64,000 nucleotides of DNA. It comes from Mugil cephalus. Taxonomy: Eukaryota; Chordata; Actinopteri; Mugiliformes; Mugilidae. Below are positions 1 to 13,800 of the stretch, one piece after another. Location of the stretch: contig NC_061772.1 of NCBI RefSeq assembly GCF_022458985.1, positions 6,996,001 to 7,060,000 on the forward strand. The letters run 5' to 3'. The number at the start of each line of letters is the position of its first letter. Within the stretch, counting starts at the first letter, position 1. The notes beneath the pieces were generated by a model that saw only the letters and a program-made list of their open reading frames with translations, made no database searches and had not been told where the DNA came from. The position numbers and the translations under genes are program-made.

Positions 1-48
1 TGGGTCACTATTCATGTTAGATTACAACCAGACTATGCAGCTTTTACT

Positions 49-51
<3 letters not shown>

Positions 52-115
<64 letters not shown>
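52..115. repeat. (TA)n microsatellite
   Basis: About 32 uninterrupted TA units. It probably varies in length between individuals. The open frame across it is only a consequence of the repeat (alternating I and Y codons). Confidence 0.95.
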
Positions 116-121
<6 letters not shown>

Positions 122-3100
122 CAGGTCCAGGAGCATCACACTCTCCTAAATAACTGTGATTTCACATATTGTTTCTGCTGTAGTTGGGTAATCTTCACTT
201 GTTTCTTCATCAGGCACAAATTCAGTAATGGCGTCATTATACTTCCTGAATGCAATAATTACTTAACTGCTATAACACTTCCACTCACATATACTGGCCA
301 CTATTGTCCTGTAGCCTGTAAAGCAAGCTATCACTATCACAGTTATGAATCATCATGTTTGATGCAATCATTTGGCAGATAAGTGATAGACTCTGCAGTC
401 AAAATGAAAGTTTTGTGACCTATATTCCCCAAGTAGTATTACATTACAGTCAATTAGAAACTGCATGCTGTAAAAAGGTGCAGTATCCTGCACAGAGAGC
501 TTTATTACCTAAATAAGAACTTTTTGTCAACCACTCCCATTATTTGCTTTAATGTACAGTACACCCTCTACAGTCACCTCAGATAGTCTGATTTTAACAT
601 GACTCACAACATGTGACTATGGCACTGATTACATATTACAGCACAAACAGTAATTAATGTCTACCTTTCACCTTTTTGAGATAACTTACTGAATTTATGC
701 ACATTATAAATTCAGCAGTGCCCCAAGTTAGAAATGTTTGCCCTTGAATTCCCACATGAATCACCTCTGTGTTAAAACACGAACTAGAAATTCAATATTT
801 TTATTAATTTTCCAATAAAATCAGGGAGCATTGCTTTAACAGATACGCAGGCAGGTCATGCATTAATTACCATATCAATGTACTACACTGTGTCACTGTT
901 TGTCCCTGTTGTTATGAGTTGCTGTGAATAATTTTACAACAGTTTTAAAGGTGAGATGACGATCAAGTTTGTGTAATTGTATGCAGCGATATCAGGGAAA
1001 AATAAATGGCAAATGAAATGTCCCTGTATTGGATTATGTACAAGTTTAGCCTTGATTGAACCCATAACAATGTTAACACTAAACTTAAACTATAAGGTAT
1101 ATATTAAAACGGCCAGTGCTCTAATAATATTTAAATCTAAATTTTAAATTTCCACAAACAATAAACAGATGCAGTAAAGTGAAGGCCGTCTAATAGCTCA
1201 CCAGCTATGTTAATGAATATATGACCTAAAGGTGAATGCCCTCATAACTTCATTCTCCGCAATATATTAAGTGTTAAATAATTAATAGGTTACAACTAGC
1301 AAACTTAACAATGTATTCATATTTAACAAAAGTTGTAATGGATTGCCTATTTATAATTTCCTATTTTAAAGTTACCTTGTTACCATGTATGTTGACTAAA
1401 GAAAAAAAAAACATTTTCAGAGATGAATCGGATTTTTGCACCACGTAATGCTTCTCATGTAATCGCCTATATTGCTAATGTTTGGATAATTTAGTTCCTC
1501 GTTCTCTCTCCTCGCTCGCTCACAAGAGACAGAAACGCTCAAAAGACTTGTCCCCTGATCTGTGTTGCTATGGAGTCCCTGGCAGCCTTCATGTAGGCTT
1601 GGCTGTAAACATTTCAGGGTTGTTGTACATGGTTTGCTGCAGGTGCCAGCCCCTCCACTTTTTCTTTGCTTCTCTGCTCGGAATAATCCCCAAATGTTCT
1701 GACAAGGTGAGCTTGAGCTTGTCTTCCTCGCCACGTTTTTTTTTTTTTTGTGAGTAGAATTCCACTAAGTTCAGACAATCCACTCCGTAACTGTTTGGCC
1801 CGAATATTTTTGCGGCAGGTAGGTTTGTTTCTGCTTGACAGGATTCCACATGACAATACCACTAACCTGTTGAGCAAGATACAGTGCAGAAAAGGGTCTA
1901 GAGCACAGTAAACAAGAGAGGGATAGAGAGGTAGGTGGAGTGGAGGAGGGGGACAGAAGGGAGTTAAATCAGTCACTCAGCCAAAAAACCAGTGCCACGC
2001 CCCAGGTGCCAGGGCTAGTAAGAGCAAGCAGCAGGAATGTGAGGGAAATGAATGGGAGTGTAAGTCCTGCCATTCACATGGTGAGTGCTTTATTTTTTCA
2101 CCTTTAGCCCGCACTACTTATCATATAAAAATATCACAAGGCACGTTGAGAGCAAATATATTTAGGAGTTAGCTCCAAAAATATCTGTGCAGGATTTGTG
2201 ACGTGAAACTTGGATTGCGAGTGTTTGTTAATCATCTGTGCCTAGGTGGAAACCGTGTATGAAGCTGGCCTTTGATGGTTCAAATGTTGAAATGCATATT
2301 AGTGGGTTTTAGCATGAGCACGACGAACCACTGGGTGTCAGTGTGGATATTTTTTTTAATCTGTTGTCATGGTTATCACAGAACACTAACATTTTCATGT
2401 GTGGTCAGTGGTCTGCACAACATGAATGCAGTCTTAAGGAAACATGAAAACGTCACACAGAGGGTGAGTTGGTACGGTTTGGAAGACCATCTAGCTTTTT
2501 ATTTTCTCCTGTTTGAAAGGGACAGTGTTTTGTTACACGTAAATAAAAATTGCACTGTCTCTGCAACAAATATGCAGCAAAATAAGACTTTTCTCTTGCT
2601 TTTAAAACGTCAAAGGCACTGTGGAAATACTTTGAACAGGCCAGCCAGTGATTCGAGACCAGTGCTCTGACACAAGAGTACATATTTTCTGTCTGTGCGG
2701 TTGGCAGTGTGTTTACTGGAAGGGCTCACTCAGAGCACATGTTGCTGCATGTGCAGTCAGCGATCCCCAAGAAGACTGTACAGTTAAAGAGCAGAGAAAG
2801 TGTTTTTGTGGTCGTGCTGGGGGGAGGTTTTGGGGGGGGGGGGGTGTTTGCGTGCACGTGCATCCATGTATGCCTGTGATTTTATTTGGAGAACTTAGCA
2901 AATAACCAGCAAAACCACAGTAGTCTCCTGTGTGTATGTGTGGTTCAGTGTGAGTTTACTGAGTCCAGATTTTAGCTCCCTTTCTGGGACCCAGCATTCC
3001 CTGCTCTTCTAAAGCGAGCTGTAAGGGACTGGAGGGCTTTGGGAATGAAGAGGCATGGGCTGGTTTCAGTATGTCCCAGGTTTGTCTATTGTACACGGCG

Positions 3101-4863
3101 AGTGGTAACAATGGGAGGGTTAAGTATCTGATATACACACCAAACCCTGGGACTCATCTGCAAGTAATTAAAGCTGGCAGTTGGCAGAGAAGAGAGTCAG
3201 GCGACTGTAATGGCCGCTCTAAGTTCATACCATAATATTTGGATGATGAATCAGGCTGCTAGTAAAAGTGTTGTCATTCTGTTGACCCAAGGCTTTCTCC
3301 CCTCCCCATGTCCTGTTAGCCCCGAGGGACGTACGGAGAGGAGAGAAAAGGGCTTTGTATGACGCTGATGTCTGTTTGTAATGAGATCTGCTGTTTATTT
3401 GGTATAAAACAGCTTTTTTCTTTGACCTCGGTTGTCTCGCCTGCGTAGTCTTCTTGCAGTCCTCCTGGGTAACTAGACAGTGTTGTGAGATGAACTCCAG
3501 GAATATTTGCTATGGTTAACAAAAGTGTCACACAGGTCCCACTGAAGATTATTTACATTATCAACAAATCCGCAGTTTATCCTCGGATTGAGGGTTTGTT
3601 TGTTGTTAAATGTTGCAGGTGACATTTACCAAGTCCTTAAATTCGTCATTAGATGTCTGGTTTTATTAGACCAACAATAGAAAACCTAAAGAGGCTCATT
3701 CGTTGCAGCACCGGTCACAGTTTTTTAGGGGTTTCACTAATCTCATTACACAAGTCGATGCTGTGAGTACTGCTTATGTGAAAAAATGCTCATAATAGCT
3801 TTTGTGGCTGCGTGAATTGCACTGAAGTGCCCCAAGTAATGTAATTTGAAGACTGAAGTTTTCAAACTGAAAAGAAAGATAAAGAAAAGATGGCTTGCCT
3901 TGTCGTCTTTGTTTGAGACCAGCGACTTGAGGCTACATTAGTCCCAAGTGGCATAACAGACCTGAATCTCTTGTTGAACTGTTGTGTTATGGATATTGAC
4001 AAGGTTTTGACCAGCAAGATAAAGGTGTGGATTACAAAAGATAAAACTTTTGCATTGATTTTGAAACGTTTTTCATGCCTCCATATTCTCAACAGCCTTG
4101 GATTCTGGTGGTCAGAGGTTATCAGGCGATATTGTCGGCTGATAAAAAGCGTTTTTGGTCATAAATCAAGAACACCCTTTCTTTCCCTGGAAAACAACCA
4201 GGTCAGGAGCCATTTTGTTCCTCTTGTAGTCCACCACAAAGTCATTTTTTTCATGAGGTATCTGTCAGCGCTTAAAACTATTCTAAACCAAGTTCCCAGA
4301 AATGTCAGTACAGTGAAAGCTCCTATATCACAGAAAATACACACGACTCCACATTTATTTACGCTCTGATGTCAGGAGGATCTAAGGTTTTTGGATTTCT
4401 CTTGTTTTTCCGCGTGTCCGCAAAATAACATTGGATTTGGTTTTCATTTCTTTGATCGATCCTGTATTCATGGAGACTATGGGAAAACTGGCCCAGTCTT
4501 TGGTAGGAACAGTAAAGAGGTGAAAACCTGTTTGGCGTCTGAGCTGATGATGGTATCATCATTGTTTCATTGTAAACGTCGTTTCATATCTTGTCATTTT
4601 GTCTGATTCATTGCCAGCCAGGTCATGGGTTTATTCTGTGGTGATGTGCAGTTATCATGATGTGTAACAATGTGATTGCAACATCAGCATTCCATTTTCT
4701 GAGGAAACCAGAATTCCCAAGAAGGTTATATGTTGCTTTCATGTTTGACGTCTACAAACGAATTTGTTTAATGATTTCCGTATCCCAACAAAGCTTCTAA
4801 ATTCCTGTTAATATGTAACGTTATTATTCCTTTTATTGCCCCCACCCTACCCCCCCACAACAG
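116..4863. other. Non-coding stretch upstream of the first visible NFAT5 exon
   Basis: No exon with recognisable protein similarity was found here. The sequence is AT-rich with short open frames only. It probably belongs to an NFAT5 intron, because the exon at 4864 starts inside a codon and its partner exon lies upstream. A G-run sits near 2832-2845. The stretch 1480-2080 is less AT-rich and ends in a good donor (CATG/GTGAGT at 2080/2081), so it could be an alternative untranslated first exon, but nothing proves it. Confidence 0.5.
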
Positions 4864-7800
4864 AGTCAGTGTATGACCTTCTTCCCAGAGAGCTGCAGTT
4901 GCCTTCCTCCACTCAGCTGAACCCTAAAGTCATGAGTCAAAAGAGCGGCGGAGAGGCCGGGCCTCTCCCTTCAGCGTCTCTAGCATCAGGTATGATCCTG
5001 CTTCTCTTATTCTCATTTCTCCCTTGTGAGCAGGACTCATCATGCCCCACCCCAGAACAATACAACTCACGCACCAGTCTGTGCTTTTATTCGAACGAAC
5101 ACCTGCTTATGACAGGAAAGCCAGTCAGAGAATTCCAGAGACGTGTCAAAAAACGAAAAAACAGTTTGAGAAGGAAGTTAATATCATTGGAGTCCGATCA
5201 GTTGAAATTACCAGCTGCCTGTTTGTTGTGGTTTACTGTATTTCACGGTCTCTGCACCAACAAGCTTTGGAAATGCAGGGCATGTGCAGCATGTTCAATA
5301 AGCATTCAGACCATTTGGCCTTTGCCGGTGGCTTCAACATCAGACATTGATATAATTTGTGCAATGCAAGATTCATTATTAGTGTAACTGTACACAGTAA
5401 TGATGTGAGACGCTGGCCAAGAATGTTTGTGTACTCAGCACAGACTGACCCTACTTTCACTTTTTTGGAGAGTTATGTTGAGTTGCTGTAATCCCCTTGT
5501 TGAGCACTTTGTGGTTCCAGTGTGCAGCCATTGTTCACAGAGGTAAATCTTATTAACAGATAAACATAAAGTCCAAAATAAAATGGCTTTATGGTTGGTT
5601 AGCGTGTTGACTGTACTAGTATTGAGCAGTGAATATATATATATTTTTATTTTTACATCCTGATCATTACGTTTGCAGTGTGGATTCAGGGAAAATGGTC
5701 AACATAGATTGGTTTGGTGCATTTTTGATAAACTTTTCAAAACACTGGTCAACCAAGGATGTTAAGGTTTGAAGCACAGATATGACTTAAGTTTTAGGGA
5801 TCTCTGTACAAAAAATGTTCAAAAAATCTTTTTTTTATTCTGAAGTTGTGCCTGTCACTGCGCAGTGGCATCCAAATGCTTCCTCTAAGAATTATTGCTC
5901 AGCACCTATTTGAATTGGCAATTAATAATAGGAAAGGTATGCACAATAAGCTGTAGGTGTCGTCGAATGCAATCTTTAGGGAAGCAGGCACGTGACTCAG
6001 GGCTCAGAAATAGCAGAGCGTAGACTTTGTGTCTGCAGTGTCAACTGTCATGATAAAGGCATGATAAAGGATTTGCTTTGTGTTGCCAAATTCTAACCCA
6101 TCAAAAAAAAAAAGAATGGACTGAACTGCAATGTTTTTTTCATGTTTATAATTTATATTGTTATATATAATCCACAAATCCACAGTCTAGCAGATTGTGA
6201 ACAAATGGAGGCGATTCAAGGCGACTGTTGCCCTCCACATGAGTGGTCGACCAACAAAGATCACTCCAAAAGCAAGACGCATAATACTCTGAGTGGGTAA
6301 CATCTAAGCAACTAAAGGCCTCTTCTACATTGGCTAATCTTAATTTTCATGAATCCACCATCAGGAAAACCTTGCCCTCATGCACCTCTATAACATGGGT
6401 TGTAAATATCAGACTGTGACAAATCCCTGATATTTTTTTTTTCTTTTAAACAAATGGGGCACTGAACTAGACCTGAGGTTCATTACATTGAATGGAAACA
6501 TTAATTTGACCTTAAAATTAACCTGTAGACCTAGAGGTTTACCTAGTTTTGTAACTCACAGATATGTAATATTGCCCCTTTTTCTTGAATTAGTTAAGAG
6601 ACAAGTATAATATTTTTGTTAAATTTTTCTATGAATGGGTTATTTTTGTTTTCATAAGAAATGTGAGTTATTTTTATGCAGCAAAATTCTGAAGGACGCG
6701 AAAACTTAAGCAGTCCTGCACAAAAGCGTCTTTTGTGACTGTTACGATGTTCAGTTTATGTTTAAACAGCATAAGAAAACTGGTAAATCTAACCGTATCA
6801 TCATTTTGGAGGTTGTAGTTTGTGGCGCTATGAAACTGCATCAAATTTGTTTTAACACAAGTACAACACAATACAGTTCAGTAGTGCTGCACACCACAAC
6901 CTTCAAAATGAAAACGGTTATTTGAAACAGATTCTGAATATCATAACCTTCACAGAGCTAAGATTTAGTACAGACTGTTTTATCTAATTAACCAATGAGT
7001 GTATAAAACAATTGGCCAAGTCAATGTCTTGCAGTTATGAGAAGAAGAGAATCTTATGTAGTTTTGGTTGTGTTTCAGACTTGTGATCATGTATTTCTTT
7101 GTCTGTAAATACTTGCTCAAAATGACACCTCCATGCGTTTTATATGCCTCTTTTTTCTTTCCGGCTATGTGTTTTGCAAACTAATGAGTCACCAAACATT
7201 CAGAATGTCCGCAGCAGTCTAATGTCTTCTACCCCTTAACCACACTTTTCCCCACTCTTCATCTAGTTCATTGTAACTATTTGGGTGCTTTTGAGGTCAC
7301 AGTGTATGTCAGCATGCTGGAGCAGTTTTTTTTTTTGTTTTTTTTTGCCAAACAAATACCTTATGTTATTCTGATTTTTTTTTCTCCTTTTTTCAATTTG
7401 AGTACATTTTTGCTGTTCAGCTTTTATTGCTCATGCGCTGTCTCATTTTTATATTCCAGGAAGTTCCCTCTGAAGCAGGGAGTGTCTGCATATAAAATGG
7501 TCTGCAGTTCTCTGCTTCATAGGTCAGAAGCTTGTTTATTTTGTCTCTGTGGCTACGTTCAGTCCCAAAAAATTAACTTTTGTAGCAAAAAAAAAAAAAA
7601 AAAGAAAAGCAGAAAAGAAAAAGCTCCAATAATTGGCATGCGCCATATCGTACATATTACTGTTTTGAACTTCCCTCTCCATTTCACCATTTTGGCAAGT
7701 AATTTGAACATGAACAAAATGCTAACAATAACGATAAAAACGTTAAGTCAGATTTTTTTTTTTTGGAAAATTGATTTCAAAAAGACTGCTCAACTCCCAT

Positions 7801-10800
7801 CTCATCCGTTTTATTTTTTAGTCACAACTCTACACACGCCCATGTAAAAGCCCGTGAAAAGGGGGAAATTAAAAAACAAAACAAAAAAACAATCATGATC
7901 AGCATCATGAAATTTTGCTGCTTAAAAGGGACTGCTAGCCAACACTGTTTGAGATGTCTTTATTCACTGTCAAATTATTTGTGCTGTAGATGCCATGTCC
8001 TCTTCTATGACCATGGAAGGCCCCCGCAGTGCTTTTTCCACCTCTTCCAGCTCCACCCTGCATTCCAATACTTTAGCCTGTGACCAGAACCCAGTTCACA
8101 CCAGCAATGTTGATCCAGAGGACAACAGGAGCAGCAGAGTGGTACCGGAGGTGGTCGGAGCAGAAGGTGGGAATGGTACCGGCAGTGGCAGCGGTGAGGT
8201 AGGAGGAAGATGCGTAACATCCCAGGAGGCCCAGTCTCATCACCAGATGACCCCATCCAAGCGCCGCACTATATTGAACATCTCTCCACCTCCACAAGAC
8301 CTTTTCGATGATAGCCACATGTCTTGCCGCGATGAAACATCCCTGGACTCAGAGCAGAGCGACAGCTTCTGGATGGATGACTCCCTCTCCAACTTTAGCG
8401 TCATGAGCAGTGTCTCTTACAACGACAACACAGAAGTGCCACGAAAGTCCCGTAAACGTACCCCTCGTCAGAGGCCTGGCCCTAAGAATGTGCCAGCAGA
8501 GGGAGCCAGCATGGATGTGTTTGATGCTGACAGTGCCAAAGGTCCTCACTTTGTCCTGTCACAACTAGGTCCAGACAGCAAGGCGGGATCTAAAGGAAGG
8601 TTTGTATCTTGTTTGGAATAAGTGTCCATAAAGTTGTCAAAAGAAGCTATAGCTAATCATTTTCAAAGACCAACACAAAACCATGACCTTAGATTATTTA
8701 GGATGTTGCTTAATCAGTTCATTGACAACTTCCTTTACTTGCACCAGATTCTTAATTAGGGACTCATTCTTTATTTTATCTTACTATTGTTTTAGGGGAC
8801 CATTCCTTATAATCTCATTCAGCACTCATCCTGATTGTCAGAGAAGTTATTATCAGGAAATGACACATTAACACATACCAACAGATGGAAATCTTTAACA
8901 GACTATCCTGGATCTAAATTTCCCACCATAGTTTGACTAAAGGAGAGCGGTTAGATCAGAGGGGAGGTGAGACAGGATACTGAAGTACAAACAATGGTCA
9001 GCCACAGTGAATCACAGAGCCCCTCTCAAAGACCTAGGATAAGCAGAGCAGATTAAATAAACAGATAACTCTGAGCGTTTTAAGAACTGGGGATAGAATA
9101 TGTTTAGTTGATGGAGGGCCTCTTAACTCTCCACTGCTCTGAGCACAATGGCAACTTCTCGGCATTTCTTACTGTTGTGGCTATGTGAGTAATTTACTTC
9201 AGCATGCCCTAACTAGATATACTGTATACTGTTCATAGCTGTGGCTTTCAGTAGTTAGGTTATGAAGGGTAATATTTTGTCAAAGTAAGCTGAGGACATT
9301 TTTTTTTTTAAATTAGGAATTTAAATTTCCCTTTTTTTATGTCTGCCTTTTCTCAGCGCTGATGATCCCCAGAAAACTAACCAGAAAGGAGGAACACTTT
9401 CAATGCAATTCCCTCAGAAGAGTGAGGGGAAGGAGCTGAAGATCCTTGTCCAGCCAGAAACTCAGCACAGAGCCCGCTACCTGACAGAAGGCAGCAGAGG
9501 TTCGGTGAAGGACCGCACTCAGCAGGGTTTCCCTTCTGTAAAGGTAGCCCTGAAGCCGCTGGCACATTTTCTGTAGCGAGCTCTGTAGTCAGTTTCAGCT
9601 TTTGTTGTTGCCTCAGGTCTTGAAATATGATCAAGTGCTGACTCGGGACGCATACAGAGAAGCATTTCTCTGTAACACTTTATGAGACTACAGGTTTTCC
9701 CTGCTGTTCACAAATGAGGAACTTTGATTATGAAACCAGCCACACAAGACCATCAGTTTACTCAAAGGAATCTGAAATCCCATCTGCGTTCACATGTAAA
9801 ACTGAATCTGTTGAGTAGATTTTTTGAGTGAAGGCCAAGCAAAGTGGAATAATTGCATGCAAGAAGTGACACTGGCATTATTTGGCCAGTTTATTGTTCA
9901 GGCCATCCTCGGAGGCGAGCTGGACGTGGGCACAACAAACAAGATTGCACAAGAGCATATAATAAAAACTATCTGATAAGCAAGCTAGGAATAATTAAAG
10001 GTGAAAGTTTAAGCATAATTGCTTGATGGCTGATGCCAAAACACACTTGGGCAACACACCAAGTGCATCAGCTGGACAGGAAGGGAATTATAATTAGTTA
10101 CCTTCAAAATAAGAAAAGAAAGAACCCAAGTTTAGCTGCATGTACAGCTTTGACGAGACAGTGCAGGACAGGATAGAGCAGAAAGTGGGCTCATCATTAC
10201 TGCAGAAATTTAGAAGTGTGTATTTTTGTACCAAATGTTCTTCCTCACACAAAACAGTCAACCGTCTCTCCTATCTTGTTCCTTTTCTTGTTTCCCTTTT
10301 GCAGCTCGAGGGGGTGAATGAGCCGGTGGTTTTGCAGGTGTTTGTAGGCAACGACGCTGGGCGTGTGAAGCCTCATGGATTTTACCAGGCTTGCAGGGTG
10401 ACCGGTCGCAACACCACCGCCTGTAAGGAGGTCGACATTGACGGCACAATTGTCATTGAGGTGCCTCTTGATCCGAGCACCAACATGACACTAGCGTACG
10501 TACTTTTCTTGACCTTGAAATTAGCTGGGCTTTAGTGAACAATATCACTCCAGTTAAGGTCTTCGTTTTCAGAATCAGAATCAACCGTTTAAACCACAAT
10601 CAACTGAATCAACAGTTTAAACCGCAATGTTTGGACTTGCTTCGTAAAGTGATTGCTCAATGAACACATGTGAACTAGAACATAGATAAACACGACATAT
10701 GGGTACTTAATTGATCCCCTCGGGGGAAGTCACATTTGTAACGACATGCTCAGACGTCCTGTGAAGAGCTTCAAGTTTGTAAACACTGTGACGTCTGTTA

Positions 10801-13800
10801 AAAGGTGCAAGCTGAAACAAGTCCCAGCTAACAGTATCTTTCTTTTGCAGGGTGGATTGTGTTGGAATCTTGAAACTACGTAATGCTGATGTTGAGGCTC
10901 GTATTGGTGTGGCCGGGTCAAAGAAGAAGAGCACACGTGCCCGTCTGGTGTTTCGGGTCAACATCCCCCGCTCAGATGGATCAGTGCTCACGCTACAGAC
11001 TCCCTCATCTCCAATCCTGTGTAGTAAGTCAGTCTACTTGTGTCTGGCCCTAAATATGTAGTAAATAATGTTTTATTCCAAGTGTGTTCTTGACTACTGT
11101 ATATTAAACCATGTGATAGAAACTGACAGGTTAAATGGAGGAAAACAGGCAGCTGACCTGTTACCTATTTAGTTAATAATTACCATTATCCTATAACCTT
11201 TTTTTTATTTACTTATTTTTCTTCTTTTCTCTTTAACAAGAGATCCTATTTCCAAACTTTAAATGCAACCTGAGGTCAGGAGACTATTATCTTTTGATGT
11301 TAGCGTTTGGACACAGTCTGGAAACATCCTGTCTGATTCAGTTAATGCCTTTAGTATATGGGTGGGGTCGGTTTCATAAACAGGAAAAACTCTTGGGGCC
11401 ATAAGAAAGTATCTGTGTTAGTGGATTGGGGCGAACTGCTTTGAGAGGGACAGCGAAGAAAGAGAGGGAAAGGACGATACAAAAGAGGTGCGCAGACTTC
11501 AGTTGTTTACAAAGCCAGCATGCAATACAGAGAAACATCTTTCCACGAAAAGTAAAGAAAAAAATAAAAAAAATAGAGAATTTGTTCTTCAGCTTGTTAC
11601 AACTATTACCATTGAAGAAATGTGCATCTATATCTATCTATATGGGTTATTAACTTGTCTTTTTGTGGACATTGGGACACAGACTGACTGAAAAAGTGAG
11701 ACTTGTGTTGCATGTTTAAGCTTTCTCTTTGTTTCTTTTATGTCTCTGCATTGTTGTAGCCAATACAGTGTCAAAAAGTTATCTTGAAAAGGAAAATGAA
11801 ATCATCAATGCTGTTTCAATGTGTTCTGCCTACAGCCCAGCCTGCAGGGGTTCCTGAAATACTGAAGAAGTCACTGCACAGCTGTTCAGTGATTGGTGGA
11901 GAAGAGGTCTTCATCATTGGCAAAAACTTTCTTAAGGACACCAAAGTCATATTTCATGAGAATGTTTCTGGTAAGAAATCAGCCTTGTGGAATATGTTCA
12001 GACCCATTTCTGATTAGCATTTTTTTCCTTCAAGCGTGTGACGTGTTTTGTGTGTTCCAGATGAGAAATCGTGGAAGGCAGAGGCCGAAATTGACATGGA
12101 GCTGTTTCACCAGGTGAAATATTCTGGAGTTATTTTTGCACCAAATGAATAACTGCTAACGAGCTAAGTAGACAGATGTAGCCATTTCAGATTTGTGTGG
12201 GGCTTTAGATGTAATCATCTTAAATGGCTACTGGTTCAAAGGTTTGAGTAGTCTCATTGTGTTCTGACCTAATTACACTCAGTCCACTAAGTGTGTCTCA
12301 ACAATCCAGTTTATACCTTGTAAACAAGCTCAAATGGCCACAAGTGGGTGAGCTGATGAATCTGCAACTAGACATTGTTATTTGGGTTTTGTTTTAATCA
12401 AAACAAACTGTTTCTGACTATGAGGTATTTTCAAGTATTAAATTGAAATTAAATCTTAAATTTATCTTGAATAAATAAACTACATTCAATTTTAGGAGTA
12501 TTTTTTAAAGATCTTTTCTTCTCTGTGATTGAGGCAACACCACATTTTCAGAGTTTTGCTACTGCCAACTTTAGTAAGGTAAAGTAATGTGATGGATACA
12601 ACTGTTGTTATTGTCACTTGTTAGACATGACTACAGTCTCTGGTTGCCAAAATGTCAGACTGTATAACTAATAAACCTTTAAAAACAAAAAGTATGTTTA
12701 AATATATGCACAGCATGGAGACAAGCTTAATTAAATACAAACTTAAGCTATCAAACTATAAAGTGGTTACAGACCTTTGTTGCACAATGCAGAATAATCG
12801 ACAACTGCTGTAATACACTAGAGGACATAAAAATATTACCCTATCAATCTAACATAGTCACAGGGCCTGTTCAGACCTAGCATTAAGATCTGATGTATGC
12901 CTGATCACAAGTGACCAGCTTTACGTACATATGTTCAGACCTGGCATTAACATGTGTCTCCAGGTCCAATCTCAGTTTTGCTCTCTTTGCAAATAAACAC
13001 CAACATTATCTGGGGCGCAGTAAATATTACAACTGTTGTCTCTAATGGATCTCTACCGCTGCTCCAGAACCAAGAACAGCGCTCTTCTAAGTGTGTGTGT
13101 CTTGACTTCGATTAACACAGAATCACACTCGTGTGCTCATGTTAAGTGATTTAATCTTTAGATTCTTACTTAGATTTATTTGTTTTTAGTTAGCTACCAT
13201 AGAAGAATATTTTAAAAGGCTCTCAGTGCTAATGAACAGACATCAGTTACTGTGCTTTTTCCTTTTTAGGTGATCATTTATAATGGCAGTCGTGTGTAGG
13301 AGGTTGAGTTGGGTAAAAACGGTCTTTAATGTGACTCAGGACGTGTTGCTTTCACACCGATGCAGTGTGAACCGCCTCCAAATATGGTCAGAGATCAGAT
13401 CTCTCAGTTTGTCCCGGGGTTGTTCACACCTGTCTTTTACATGATCATATCAGCCAGATCTGATCTTAATGCAAAGTCTGAACATGCTCACAGTCACAGA
13501 GATATGTGTGTAGTTCTGCTGTGAGTTTTTAAATATCTCATCAGTTCACCTTGGTGACTTGTGGCTTCCCTCAGTATTATAACTCAGACTTCCTGTTGAA
13601 TTCATTCATGTTTGCTGACTTTGTCTTTTCATTTGATGATCCCAAAGAATCACCTGATAGTGAAGGTTCCTCCATACCAGAACCAGGCCATCACCTCTGC
13701 AGTAAATGTGGGAATCTACGTGGTGACAAATGCTGGGAGGTCCCATGATGTGCAGCCTTTTACCTACACTCCAGATCCAGGTTTGTTCGCATACCTTTCT

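Noticed and set aside
5233..5460. Open frames on both strands after the NFAT5 exon ending 4989, including one of 183 codons read through the exon
   Set aside because: The frame runs through a clear splice donor into an intron; nothing past 4989 resembles NFAT5 or any known family.
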